DNA of 64,000 bases from Novosphingobium resinovorum (GTDB taxonomy: Bacteria; Pseudomonadota; Alphaproteobacteria; Sphingomonadales; Sphingomonadaceae): positions 186,001-250,000 of the forward strand of contig NZ_CP017076.1 in the NCBI RefSeq assembly GCF_001742225.1, in the 5' to 3' direction. Shown here one piece after another: positions 54,323 to 63,414 of this stretch. The position numbers were made by a program, and so were the translations under genes. The notes beneath the pieces are model-generated. The model was not told the DNA's origin, ran no database searches, and saw only the letters and a list, made by a program, of their open reading frames with translations. Positions within the stretch are counted from its first letter, which is position 1, and the number at the start of each line of letters is the position of its first letter.

Positions 54323-55531
54323 CTAACGGGCAAAACCGGCGAGGTAGTCCTCGATCCGTTCAGGATCGAACACGCGGCCGTCGAAGAACCGGTCAGGCCC
54401 CAGCAGCAGGTCGCCCTTGCGCGAACCCACGCCGAGCGGCGCATCGACCGCCCCTTCCAGCTTCATGCTCGCCCCCGGCATCGGCAGGTCGCTGCCCGCA
54501 AGCGCACGGCGGTAGATGTCGGGACGGAACACCGCCGCCGCCTGCGCCTCGGTTTCGGCGGAAGGCTCCACCATGTTCCAGCGCACCAGTTGCGAATAGA
54601 TCCACAGCGCCTGGCTGCGCCACGGAAACGGCGTCGCCTCGCGGGAGAACAGCACGAAGTCGGGGCAGGACACCGCCGCATCGCCCGCCCTGGGGACGAT
54701 CGTGCCGCTCAACGTGCGCAGGATCAGGTCGGAGGGCTGCCCGACATAGCGCGGGTCGGCGAGAATATCGGCCAGTATCTCGCGGTTGTCCGGCTCGTCG
54801 CACCAGACGGCGGCGCGGGCGAGCGCGCGCAGCAGGCGGTCGGTGATCTCGGGGTTCTCCTCGAGCCATGGTTCGCGGAAGGCCAGCACTTTCTCCACCC
54901 CGCGCTGCCAGATGCGCTGACCGATCGCCACCGCCTCCGCGCGTCCGGACTCGATCGCGGCGCTGCCCCAGGGCTCGCCCGCGATGAAACCGTCGATCTC
55001 GCCGGCATGGATCGCCTCGACCGTCAGCGAGGGAGGCAGCACGCGCAGCACCACGTCGCGGTCGGGATCGATGCCCGCGCTGGCCAGCCAGTAGCGGAGC
55101 ATCAGCGCATGACTGGAAAAGCGGTGGACGACGCCGATGATCGGCTTGCGCCGCCACAGCCCGATTGCAGCGGCGAAGTCGTGCGCGGTGCCCAGCGGGT
55201 CGGCCAGCCGCGCGGCGGGATCGGGTGCGAGGGCGGCGGCGAAGTCCTTCGCCATGACCAGCATGTTGCCGTTGACGCCCAGCTTGAACGGCGCGGCCAG
55301 TGCGGCGGGCTGCTGGCTCAGGCCCAGCGTCACCGCCACCGCCAGCGGCGCCAGCATGTGCGCGGCCTGCACCTGTCCGTAGACCAGCCGGTCGCGCAAG
55401 GTCGCCCAGCTCGTCGTGCGCACGAGGTCGAGCGCAAGGCCCTCCTCCTCGGCAAAGCCGCGTTCGCGGGCGGCGGCGAGCACCGCGACGTCGTTGAGCG
55501 GCAGGAAGGCGATGCGAAGATTCGTCGTCAT
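54323..55531 (-). CDS. nasS: Cytoplasmic nitrate/nitrite sensor NasS (NrtA-like)
   Basis: 402 residues related to the nitrate-binding protein NrtA, but without any signal peptide (starts MTTNLRIAFLPLNDVAVLAAA), which marks the cytoplasmic sensor NasS. NasS binds nitrate or nitrite and holds NasT inactive in their absence (established for Paracoccus and Azotobacter). The KxxIGVVHRFSSHALMLRYWL and IDGFIAGEPWG segments line the ligand cleft in the family. The ATG and the nasT stop share one base, so the two proteins are made together. Confidence 0.93.
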   Translation of the reverse strand: MTTNLRIAFLPLNDVAVLAAARERGFAEEEGLALDLVRTTSWATLRDRLVYGQVQAAHMLAPLAVAVTLGLSQQPAALAAPFKLGVNGNMLVMAKDFAAALAPDPAARLADPLGTAHDFAAAIGLWRRKPIIGVVHRFSSHALMLRYWLASAGIDPDRDVVLRVLPPSLTVEAIHAGEIDGFIAGEPWGSAAIESGRAEAVAIGQRIWQRGVEKVLAFREPWLEENPEITDRLLRALARAAVWCDEPDNREILADILADPRYVGQPSDLILRTLSGTIVPRAGDAAVSCPDFVLFSREATPFPWRSQALWIYSQLVRWNMVEPSAETEAQAAAVFRPDIYRRALAGSDLPMPGASMKLEGAVDAPLGVGSRKGDLLLGPDRFFDGRVFDPERIEDYLAGFAR

Positions 55532-56109
55532 TATACCCCTCCCAGCAGGTCGCTGGCGGTAATCAGCGCCTGCGCGACCTCGGCGATCTTCTTGCCCTGG
55601 TTCATCGCGGTGGAGCGCAGGAGCGCATAGGCGTCCTGTTCGGACAAGGCGCGCTGGTTCATCAGGATCGACTTGGCGCGGTCGATCACCTTGCGGTCGG
55701 CAAGCGCGGTGCGCGCCTCCTCAAGCTCGGTCTGCATGCGCGAGAAGGCGTTGAAACGGCGCACCGCCAGTTCCAGCACCGGCTTCACCCGCTCCTTGCG
55801 CAAGCCATCGACGACATAGGCGGAGACGCCCGCGTCGATGGCGGCACCGATCATCGCCTCGTCCGACTGGTCGACGAACATCGCGATCGGCCGGGCCAGC
55901 GCCCGGCTTACGGTGAGCATTTCCTCCAGCGTATCGCGGCTGGGGCTGCCGAGGTCCATGAGCACGACGTCGGGCGCCATGCGCTCCAGCCGCGCCACGA
56001 AAGCGCCGCGCGGGGGAACGATATGGATGTCGTCATATCCCGCGTCGCGCAGCCCCTCCTCGAGCACGGTCGCGCGCAGCCCGCTGTCGTCGATGATGAC
56101 AATGCGCAT
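55531..56109 (-). CDS. nasT: ANTAR-domain antiterminator NasT
   Basis: 192 residues: pseudo-receiver domain with IDDSG (6-10) and Asp52 (LMDLGSPS), then a helical ANTAR domain (RTALADRKVIDRAKSILMNQRALSEQDAYALLRSTAMNQGKKIAEVA), the RNA-binding module that recognises tandem hexaloop hairpins. The start at 56109 is chosen because the upstream frame to 56271 has no family similarity. It is followed by nasS. Its expected RNA targets lie upstream of nirB and narK, within 5 kb. Confidence 0.95.
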   Translation of the reverse strand: MRIVIIDDSGLRATVLEEGLRDAGYDDIHIVPPRGAFVARLERMAPDVVLMDLGSPSRDTLEEMLTVSRALARPIAMFVDQSDEAMIGAAIDAGVSAYVVDGLRKERVKPVLELAVRRFNAFSRMQTELEEARTALADRKVIDRAKSILMNQRALSEQDAYALLRSTAMNQGKKIAEVAQALITASDLLGGV

Positions 56110-56346
56110 AAGTGCCCCTTCGCTCGCTATCTGCAGCAGATTTTCATGGGACGTCAACGGCAGGCCGAGAAATATGAGGCGCTTTGAAGGCCATCGGCAG
56201 CATGACCGGAGCGTCTGAGTGACAGGCCTCATCTTCCCGTTCCGCTTCGGGCAGCCAACGACGCCCTGCACGAGAACCGCTTACAGGCGGAGATCGTCAT
56301 TTTCCTGTCATGTTTTCCGAGGAACAGGCGCAAGGAGAAAAGCGCC

Positions 56347-57027
56347 GTGCATGTTCTAGTCGTAGAAGACGACCCCCTCATCGCAGATCATATCGTTTCC
56401 GGGCTGAAGCTGGGCGGCCACACCGCCAGGCTGGCCGTAACCGGCGCGGATGCGGCCAGGGCGATCGCCGATGGCGTCTATGACGCGGTGGTGCTCGATC
56501 GCATGCTGCCCGATATAAACGGCCTTTCGGTGATCGATCAGGTCCGCGCGAAGGGAGGTGCGATGCCGATCCTCATGCTGAGTGCGTTGGGGTCGGTCAA
56601 GAATCGCATCGAGGGGCTGCAGGCCGGGGCGGACGACTACCTTGCCAAGCCGTTCAGCATGGACGAACTGGATGCCCGCCTTCAGGCGATCGTCCGCCGC
56701 GGCACCCCGCAAGCGGGGAAGGCGATCCTGCAGATCGGGGCACTGAAGCTGGACGTCGCCAGCCACAGCGTATCCTACGGTGCAAGTTCGATGATCCTGA
56801 ACCGCAAGCAATATTCCCTGCTGGCCCATCTCATGCACAACGCGGATCGCATCGTCACGCGCACCATGCTGCTGGAGGCAGTGTGGTCCTATTCGTTTTC
56901 GACCACGACCAACATCGTGGAAAGCAACATGAGCCGGTTGCGCACGGCCCTGCAGGAAATCGGCTGCGATCCCATCGATACGCAGCGCGGTGCAGGCTAT
57001 GTGCTGCGCACTGAGCGCTGCACGTGA
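56347..57027 (+). CDS. OmpR/PhoB-family response regulator
   Basis: 226 residues starting at GTG. Receiver domain with EDD (7-9), phospho-acceptor Asp51 (VLDRMLPD) and AKPFS; winged-helix output domain ending DTQRGAGYVL. The TGA overlaps the GTG of the kinase gene. About 240 bases separate it from nasT on the opposite strand. It is followed by its kinase and then by a receptor-phosphatase pair, so control of phosphate-ester or nutrient uptake is plausible. Confidence 0.93.
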   Translation: MHVLVVEDDPLIADHIVSGLKLGGHTARLAVTGADAARAIADGVYDAVVLDRMLPDINGLSVIDQVRAKGGAMPILMLSALGSVKNRIEGLQAGADDYLAKPFSMDELDARLQAIVRRGTPQAGKAILQIGALKLDVASHSVSYGASSMILNRKQYSLLAHLMHNADRIVTRTMLLEAVWSYSFSTTTNIVESNMSRLRTALQEIGCDPIDTQRGAGYVLRTERCT

Positions 57028-58394
57028 ACTCGATCATGCGTGGACCGGCGACGCTGGGTCGACTGGCGATCCAGGTCGGTCTCGCCTTTGCGCTGGCGAT
57101 GATCGTCACCGGCATCGTCGGGTTCAGTCTTGCCGACAATTCAGTATCGAACCGGATCGACGAATCGCTGCGATACCATACCCGCAAGTACGTCTCGAAC
57201 CTCAGGGGCAATCCCGCGCAGGAAGCGATTCTGAAGGCCAAGATCCTCGAATGGAGCCAGCGCAAGGTCTTCAGCGAACGCACGTATGTCCTGTTCGACC
57301 GCAACGGGCGCCGTCTGGCGGGAAGGCTGGACATCGTGCCGCCGCCATCGGGCTTCTCCGAGGTGCAATATACGGCGGGCGGGCATCACAAGGAGGCGGG
57401 CAGGGCACTGGCGACGCGGCTCGATGCCGGGGGCCTGTTCGTGGTCGTCCAGCATCTGGAGGCGGTCAGGGGGCTGCATGCGATCCTGCCCATGGTGGTC
57501 GTCGCGATTTCGCTGGTGGCGCTGGTGCTCGGCGTCTCGGCGACATTGCTGGTCGCAAAGTTGACGGCCCGGCGGCTTTCGGAAACGCAGGATACCGCCG
57601 CCGCCATCGCCGCAGGCGACTTGTCCCGCCGTATTCCGATGGAGCGGCTTGACGGCATGTTCGCGGTGCAGGCGCAAAGTCTCAACCAGATGCTGGATCA
57701 CATGGCGGAGCTGGTCCGCGCGCAGCAGTTGTTTTCCAGCAATCTGGCGCATGACCTGCGCACACCCCTGATGCGCCTGCGCAGCCTCCTCGAAAAGGCA
57801 TCGCGCGACGACCAATCGGCCTTCCCCTCATTGCTGGACAGGGCGGAACGTGAGTGCGGCTCCATCATCAATATCTTCGACGCGCTGCTGCGCCTGGCCG
57901 AGATCGAGACCGGGCAGCATCCCACGGTCATGGGACGAATCGCGCTGCGCCCGCTGATCAGGGACATTGCGGATACGATGGAGCCGGTGATCACCGATCG
58001 CGGCGGATCGCTTCGGGTGGAGAGCCTGGAGGAGGTCGCCATCGACGGCGATCCGGACCTTCTGAATCAGTTGCTGGTGAACCTGCTTGAGAATGCGGTC
58101 ACGCACACTCCCACGGGAACCAACGTCACGATCTCGCTCGAAAGCGTCGGGGACGGCGCGACGATCACGGTGCGCGACGACGGCCCCGGCTTGCCGGAAG
58201 ACGAATTCGCGCGCGTTACGCAGCCGTTCGAGCGCGGCCTCGCGGTTTCCCCGTCCAAGGGCAGCGGACTGGGTCTGGCGATCGCGAGCGCCATCGCCCG
58301 CTTTCACAAAGGCAGCCTCGACCTGGCGGACGCGATGCCGGGCCTGGAAGTGCGGGTGAGAATTCCCGGCGAGGCCTTGCCGCAAGCGATCTGA
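57024..58394 (+). CDS. Sensor histidine kinase
   Basis: 456 residues, GTG start overlapping the regulator stop (GTGA). Membrane helices at about 14-36 and 154-178 enclose a periplasmic sensor of some 115 residues; HAMP domain; LAHDLRTPLMRL (His243, Asp instead of the usual Glu next to it); NLLENAVTHTP; DDGPGLP; GSGLGLAIASAI. It is the partner of the preceding regulator. The signal is unknown. Confidence 0.93.
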   Translation: MNSIMRGPATLGRLAIQVGLAFALAMIVTGIVGFSLADNSVSNRIDESLRYHTRKYVSNLRGNPAQEAILKAKILEWSQRKVFSERTYVLFDRNGRRLAGRLDIVPPPSGFSEVQYTAGGHHKEAGRALATRLDAGGLFVVVQHLEAVRGLHAILPMVVVAISLVALVLGVSATLLVAKLTARRLSETQDTAAAIAAGDLSRRIPMERLDGMFAVQAQSLNQMLDHMAELVRAQQLFSSNLAHDLRTPLMRLRSLLEKASRDDQSAFPSLLDRAERECGSIINIFDALLRLAEIETGQHPTVMGRIALRPLIRDIADTMEPVITDRGGSLRVESLEEVAIDGDPDLLNQLLVNLLENAVTHTPTGTNVTISLESVGDGATITVRDDGPGLPEDEFARVTQPFERGLAVSPSKGSGLGLAIASAIARFHKGSLDLADAMPGLEVRVRIPGEALPQAI

Positions 58395-58535
58395 CTCGGC
58401 CTCCGGCAAGCCGCGAAAAATTATAATTATGCAACATTGCATCGGTGCAAGGTTGGCGGCGGTCACTACCCTGAACTGTCACGCGTGGCCTCTAGCGGCA
58501 CGGCCACAAGATCACACCACTCAGGGAATGCACTC

Positions 58536-60833
58536 ATGAAAGCCCGGAATTTGTGCCTGCGCGCTAGCCGCCTTACATCCATTGCCGCTCTCGCCATCGC
58601 CCTTTCCACCCAGGCTGCCTGGGCCGACGAGGCGCCTGCGGCAGATGGCGGCGACGGCATCGCCGAGGGTTCCGCCATTCTGGTGACCGCGACCAAGGCA
58701 AACGAGATCGCGCCTGTCACCGCGTCGCTCAAGCAGACGCAACCGGCCTCGATCGTGTCGCGCTCGTTCATCGAGGATTCGCTTCCCGCCAGCGTCGATT
58801 TCAACCAGATCGCGCTGATCTCGCCTTCGGTGAGCAACAGCGGCGGCACCAACGGCGTCGGCCTCAACGAGTCCAAGTCGCGCATGCGCGGCTTCAAGGA
58901 CGGTGAATTCAACATCACCTACGATGGCGTGCCGTTCGGCGATACCAACGATCCCAGCCATCACTCCAACACGTTCTTCCCGTCCAACACCGTCGAGACC
59001 CTGGTGGTCGATCGCGGTCCGGGTAACGCCAGCCAGCTTGGCATCGCCACGTTCGGCGGCAACATGAACATGTTCTCGCGCGAGACGCGTGCCGATCCCG
59101 GCGTGGAAATGAAGGGCAGTTACGGCACCTTCAACACCTACCTCCTGCGCGGGCTTATCCAGACCGGCGCGATCGAAAAGCTCGGCGGCACCGAAGCGGT
59201 GTTCTCGGGCCAGTACACCAAGACCGACGGCGCGCTGACCTATAGCGGCTACAACCAGAAGAACCTCTTCGGCAAAGTCGTGATCCCGGTCGGCCCTGAC
59301 GTGAAGCTGACGCTGCTCTCGACCTACAACAAGAACCACTTCAACCAGCCGGACAGCGATGGCTCGACGCTGGATCAGGTGCGCCTGTACGGACGCAATC
59401 ACAGCCTGAACAACGATCCGAACAGCCAGAGCTACTGGAAGTACAACTCGACCTCGAAGACGACCGACTTCGAAATCGTCAAGCTCGACGCGAATTTCGC
59501 GCCGAACTCCACGTTCACGAATACGGCCTATACCTATTCCTACGATAACGAGACGCTGTCGGGCAACACCGCGACGAACCTCGTCGGCGTGCCGAACAGC
59601 CAGTTGAACGTCGCCAACCAGGTCGTCCTGACGCCGGGCGGCGCCAAGGTCGCCGGCATTCCCGGCTACACCAAGACCAACAAGTACCGCGTCTGGGGCG
59701 ATATCGCCAAGATCAGGTACGACTTCGGCTTCGGTGCGCTGACCGCAGGCCTGTGGCTGGAGCATAACGATACGTACCGCCAGCAGACTGACGTGGATCT
59801 CGTCACCGGCGGCTACAACTATATCGAGAAGTCGGTCACCAACCCGGTCACTGGCGCAAAGACACCGCAGTACGTCAAGTTCGACCAGAACTCCTCCGGC
59901 GATCAGGCTGAGGAATTCGCGGAACTGGAACTGCGCCCGCTGCCCGGCCTGACGATCACCCCCGGGTTCAAGCATGTCGATTTCACGCGCAAGATCGACG
60001 CGCTCTACAACCAGAAGACCCGCTATGCGCAGCGCCTGAGTCAGACCAACAGCAAGAACCTGACGTACGCGACGATCAATTATTCGGTGCTGTCGAACCT
60101 GTCGGTCTATGGCCAGTATGCTCAGGGCTTCCTCGCCCCCGGCCTGAGCACGCTCTACATCGCGCGCCCCGACCTTTCGAACCTGCAGCCGCAGACTTCG
60201 ACCAATTACCAGGCCGGCTTCGTCTATCACGGTTCGCGCCTGAGCCTCGATTTCGATGGTTACTACATCGACTTCAACAACAAGATCGGCAGCCGCACCG
60301 TATCCGACGGCACCGGCGGAACGACCTCGGCGTTCTACAATCAGGGCGGCGTGATCTACAAGGGCCTCGAAGGGCAGGCGACGCTGGTGATCGGCCACGG
60401 ACTTGCCGTGTTCGCAAACGGCTCGCTCAATTCCGCGCAAGAGAAGACCACGCACATCCAGGTTGCCAATGCGCCCAAGGGAACGGCGGCAGCCGGCGCC
60501 ATCTTCAAGTCCGGCCCGATCCGCTTCTCGATCATCGACAAGTGGACCGGCGTTCAGTACGCGATCGATGAATCGAGCATCGGCGGCGGGCTCAACAAGG
60601 TGAACCGGCAGGTTCGCATCGCGCCGTACAACACCACCATTCTTTCCGCGAGCTACGACTGGCGCAACCTGCGCTTCGGCGTGACGGTGACCGACCTGTT
60701 CGACTCCACCAAGTACACCGACATCGGCCTCTCGGGGACCGGCCCTACGTCCACGAGCCTGAACACCTCGCAGGATCAGGTCTACTTCCAGCCCGGCCGC
60801 CAGATCATGGGCGACATCACGGTGCGCTTCTGA
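58536..60833 (+). CDS. TonB-dependent receptor coupled to a phosphatase gene
   Basis: 765-residue outer-membrane receptor. Signal peptide (LTSIAALAIALSTQAAWAD), TonB-box-like AILVTATK, plug domain (MRGFKDGEFNITYDGVPFGDTND; VETLVVDRGPGNASQLGIATFGGNMN) and a barrel ending MGDITVRF. The ATG at 58536 follows AGGGAA. Its stop and the start of the acid phosphatase share one base (TGATG). The pairing suggests uptake of a phosphorylated nutrient or of the alcohol left after dephosphorylation; this is inferred from gene order alone. Confidence 0.93.
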   Translation: MKARNLCLRASRLTSIAALAIALSTQAAWADEAPAADGGDGIAEGSAILVTATKANEIAPVTASLKQTQPASIVSRSFIEDSLPASVDFNQIALISPSVSNSGGTNGVGLNESKSRMRGFKDGEFNITYDGVPFGDTNDPSHHSNTFFPSNTVETLVVDRGPGNASQLGIATFGGNMNMFSRETRADPGVEMKGSYGTFNTYLLRGLIQTGAIEKLGGTEAVFSGQYTKTDGALTYSGYNQKNLFGKVVIPVGPDVKLTLLSTYNKNHFNQPDSDGSTLDQVRLYGRNHSLNNDPNSQSYWKYNSTSKTTDFEIVKLDANFAPNSTFTNTAYTYSYDNETLSGNTATNLVGVPNSQLNVANQVVLTPGGAKVAGIPGYTKTNKYRVWGDIAKIRYDFGFGALTAGLWLEHNDTYRQQTDVDLVTGGYNYIEKSVTNPVTGAKTPQYVKFDQNSSGDQAEEFAELELRPLPGLTITPGFKHVDFTRKIDALYNQKTRYAQRLSQTNSKNLTYATINYSVLSNLSVYGQYAQGFLAPGLSTLYIARPDLSNLQPQTSTNYQAGFVYHGSRLSLDFDGYYIDFNNKIGSRTVSDGTGGTTSAFYNQGGVIYKGLEGQATLVIGHGLAVFANGSLNSAQEKTTHIQVANAPKGTAAAGAIFKSGPIRFSIIDKWTGVQYAIDESSIGGGLNKVNRQVRIAPYNTTILSASYDWRNLRFGVTVTDLFDSTKYTDIGLSGTGPTSTSLNTSQDQVYFQPGRQIMGDITVRF

Positions 60834-61525
60834 TGCGCAAGGCAATGCTTCTCACCCTGGCTGCGATCGCTCTGGTCGCGGCCAAGGAAGGGCCGCAGCA
60901 GCCCTTGCTGCTGACGCCCGGGGACGTCGATCCTTCGCTGCTGCTGCCCCCGCCTCCGGCAATGGACAGCACGCAAGGTCGGTCCGAATTGGAGCAACTC
61001 CACCGCTTCGAACGAACGCGGAGCACCGCCGAGGCCGAGAATGCTGCGGCAGAGGGCAAGATCAAGGACGTCAGCGTCTTCGCAGCGGCGATGGGGCCGG
61101 GCTTCTCCCTGGACCGGCTTCCCGCGACCCGCGCGTTGTTCGCGACAGTGCGTGCGGAAGAGCAGGCAGCGGTCGAGCGGGGCAAGGCGCATTTCCATCG
61201 GGATCGTCCGTGGGTCTCCGATGCCACCTTGCATCCTTGCGGAAATCTCGAGAACCCGGACTTTGGCTATCCCAGCGGCCATGCCACGATGGTGTTCTCG
61301 ATGGCTTCGATCCTTGCGCGCCTGTCCCCTGCCAAGGCTCCCGCGATCATGGCCCGCGCTGCCGGTTACGCAAATGGCCGCGTGGTTTGCGGGCGTCATT
61401 TCCGATCCGATGTCGTCGCCGGCCAGACCTACGGCATGATCATCGGCGAGCGCCTGATGGAAAAGCCCACGTTTCAGGCGCGCTTCTACGAGGCGGCGAA
61501 AGAGCTTAAGGCCGCAGGATTCTGA
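60833..61525 (+). CDS. Class A-like (PAP2 fold) acid phosphatase
   Basis: 230 residues with a short N-terminal signal (MRKAMLLTLAAIALVAA), so likely periplasmic. It has the vanadium-haloperoxidase/PAP2 triad motifs: KAHFHRDRP (Lys118, Arg125, Pro126), YPSGH (Ser148-His150) and GRVVCGRHFRSD (Arg183, His189, Asp193). The order and spacing fit bacterial non-specific acid phosphatases of the PhoN type. Translation is coupled to the receptor stop. A 10-bp stem follows at 61554-61590. Confidence 0.92.
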   Translation: MRKAMLLTLAAIALVAAKEGPQQPLLLTPGDVDPSLLLPPPPAMDSTQGRSELEQLHRFERTRSTAEAENAAAEGKIKDVSVFAAAMGPGFSLDRLPATRALFATVRAEEQAAVERGKAHFHRDRPWVSDATLHPCGNLENPDFGYPSGHATMVFSMASILARLSPAKAPAIMARAAGYANGRVVCGRHFRSDVVAGQTYGMIIGERLMEKPTFQARFYEAAKELKAAGF

Positions 61526-61553
61526 ATCCCCACACGATAGGCCCGGATGAAGA

Positions 61554-61590
61554 CCGGAAGCCGTGGCGCAAGTGCAAGCCCGGCTTCCGG
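61554..61590 (+). terminator. Hairpin downstream of the phosphatase gene
   Basis: Perfect 10-bp stem CCGGAAGCCG / CGGCTTCCGG with a 17-base loop, about 30 bases after the phosphatase stop; it lacks a T-run. Likely separates the receptor-phosphatase transcript from the thioesterase gene. Confidence 0.6.
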
Positions 61591-61620
61591 GATCGCTCGC
61601 AAGGTGCTATTGACGTATAC

Positions 61621-62031
61621 GTGAACCAGGCAATTCCCCATCGCTTTCCGATCGGCATCGATCCGGACGACATCGACTTCATGGGTCATGTCAACAATGC
61701 CAGCTACCTGAAATGGGTGCAGGCGGCGGTGACCGATCACTGGCGCGCTCTGGCCCCCGCAGACGCGATCGCCGGCCACCTGTGGGTCGCGATCAAGCAT
61801 GAGATCACCTATCGCAAGCCCGCCTTCCTCGAAGACGACGTCATCGCGACGGTGCTTCTGGAAAAAGTGCAGGGCGCCCGCGCATTCTACGAGACCGTGA
61901 TCCGTCGCGGCGAGGAAGTGCTGGCGGAAGTCCGCTCGAGCTGGTGCTGCCTCGATGCCTCCACGATGCGCCCGGCGCGTCTGGCCCGCGACGTCATCCA
62001 GCGCTTCTTCTCCGTCGACGACACCGAATAG
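61621..62031 (+). CDS. Acyl-CoA thioesterase, 4HBT hot-dog fold
   Basis: 136 residues with DDIDFMGHVNNASYLKWVQ, the 4-hydroxybenzoyl-CoA thioesterase/YbgC signature including the catalytic Asp and HVNN. It hydrolyses an acyl- or aroyl-CoA to the free acid. A GTG start at 61621 is accepted because the conserved domain begins within 15 residues. A 10-bp palindrome ACGTATACGT (61613-61622) overlaps it, which could be a regulator site. The adjacent genes suggest aromatic-acid metabolism. Confidence 0.85.
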   Translation: MNQAIPHRFPIGIDPDDIDFMGHVNNASYLKWVQAAVTDHWRALAPADAIAGHLWVAIKHEITYRKPAFLEDDVIATVLLEKVQGARAFYETVIRRGEEVLAEVRSSWCCLDASTMRPARLARDVIQRFFSVDDTE

Positions 62032-62066
62032 ACCAAGGCTTCCCGTCTGTTTCGGGGCGTGTGCTC

Positions 62067-62531
62067 TCAATCCAGATTGTCGTAGAGCCGCCCCAGCAGA
62101 TCCAGCATCTTCGAAAAGTCCGTGGCAGAGAACCCCCGGATGATCTGCTCGTAGAGCGGCGCGGTCACCTCGCGCGCTTCGCCCAGTTTCACGCGCCCCT
62201 CGGCCGTCATGCGGATCTCGGTCACGCGGCCGTCCGATTCGCTGGGCGCCGTCTCGATCAGCCCCGCCTTGGTCATGCGCTCCACGATGCGCATCATGGT
62301 GGAGAGGTTGATGACCGCCGACTTCGCCACCTGCCCGATCGCCAGCGGCTCGTGCTCGCCGAGAATCATCAGCACGCGCCACGTCGGAATGTCGATCCCG
62401 ATCCCGCGCAGGCCCGACTCGATGACCACGTTGTACCGGCTCGCGGCCCGGTTCAGCAGATAGAACGGGTAGGCGTCGAGGCGGAAATCCTCCGATCCAG
62501 GGTTACCGAAAGGGCGCAAATCCTCGCTCAT
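62067..62531 (-). CDS. MarR-family transcriptional regulator
   Basis: 154 residues. The winged helix contains TWRVLMILGEHEPLAIGQVAKSAVINLSTMMRIVERMTKAGLIE and the beta-wing SESDGRVTEIRMT, typical of MarR. The start at 62531 is chosen because the frame beyond it crosses the palindrome and the divergent gene's leader. It is divergent from the cyclase-ferredoxin oxidoreductase genes with a perfect palindrome between the starts, and so is probably their repressor. Confidence 0.92.
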   Translation of the reverse strand: MSEDLRPFGNPGSEDFRLDAYPFYLLNRAASRYNVVIESGLRGIGIDIPTWRVLMILGEHEPLAIGQVAKSAVINLSTMMRIVERMTKAGLIETAPSESDGRVTEIRMTAEGRVKLGEAREVTAPLYEQIIRGFSATDFSKMLDLLGRLYDNLD

Positions 62532-62571
62532 CCTAGGCTCCAAGGGCGATAAGCGCCCGGCATGACATTTT

Positions 62572-62587
62572 AGTTGCATATGCAACT
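62572..62587. promoter_or_regulatory. 16-bp palindromic MarR operator
   Basis: AGTTGCATATGCAACT is a perfect 16-bp palindrome, 41 bases from the MarR start and 48 bases from the cyclase start. Size and symmetry are typical of MarR sites and allow control of both directions. Confidence 0.75.
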
Positions 62588-62634
62588 TAATCCGATACTC
62601 TTCGCCGTAATGGTCCAACAGGAGGCCCAAGTCC

Positions 62635-63408
62635 ATGACAGACGTTCTCGCTTCTCTCGCCCATGCGCTGACGGCCGGTGACATCACCGTCGTCGATCTG
62701 ACCCAGACCCTCTCCGAAGACACCCCGCTGCTGGTGCTGCCCGAACCGTTCGGCCAGACCGCTGCCTTCTCGCGCGAGGAAATCTCGCGCTACGACGAGC
62801 GCGGCGTCGCATGGCACTGGAACAACTTCACGGTGGGCGAGCACACCGGCACGCACTTCGACGCGCCGGTCCACTGGGTCTCGGGCAAGGACCTGCCGGA
62901 CAACACCATCGACAAGGTGCCGCCGCAGAAGCTGGTCGCGCCCGCCGTGGTACTCGATTTCTCGGCCGAATGCGCCGCGAACCCGGACTTCCTCCTGACG
63001 GCCGAGCACATCAAGGTCTGGGAAGCCGAGCACGGCGCCATTCCCGCCGGCGCCTGGGTGCTGTTCCGCACCGACTGGTCGAAGCTGGACGTCGACGCCT
63101 ACACCAACCGCAAGGAAGACGGCGCCCACACCCCGGGGCCAGACGCCTCCGCGATCCAGTACATCCTCGACCGTGACGCGCTGGGCTTCGGCGTCGAGAC
63201 GATCGGCACCGATGCAGGCCAGGCGCATCTGCTTGAGCCGATGTACCCGGCGCACACGCTGCTCCACGGCGCGGGCAAGTACGGCCTGCAGTGCCTTGAA
63301 AACCTCGACAGGCTGCCCGCCACCGGCGCGATCGTGATCGCCTCGCCGCTCAAGATCCTGGGCGGTTCGGGCAGCCCGCTGCGCGTCCTCGCGCTCGTTT
63401 CGGAGTAA
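62635..63408 (+). CDS. Cyclase family protein (kynurenine-formamidase-like)
   Basis: 257 residues of the metal-dependent cyclase/KynB family. The zinc-site motif HTGTHFDAPVHW (70-81) supplies His70, His74, Asp76 and His80; GADWSK-type and GVETIGTDAG regions follow as in the family. Members hydrolyse N-formyl-kynurenine, isatin or related amides and lactones; the actual substrate is not determined. It is followed 6 bases later by an indolepyruvate ferredoxin oxidoreductase gene, which makes an indole-, isatin- or aryl-acid-related role attractive but unproven. Confidence 0.87.
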   Translation: MTDVLASLAHALTAGDITVVDLTQTLSEDTPLLVLPEPFGQTAAFSREEISRYDERGVAWHWNNFTVGEHTGTHFDAPVHWVSGKDLPDNTIDKVPPQKLVAPAVVLDFSAECAANPDFLLTAEHIKVWEAEHGAIPAGAWVLFRTDWSKLDVDAYTNRKEDGAHTPGPDASAIQYILDRDALGFGVETIGTDAGQAHLLEPMYPAHTLLHGAGKYGLQCLENLDRLPATGAIVIASPLKILGGSGSPLRVLALVSE

Positions 63409-63414
63409 GGGCAA

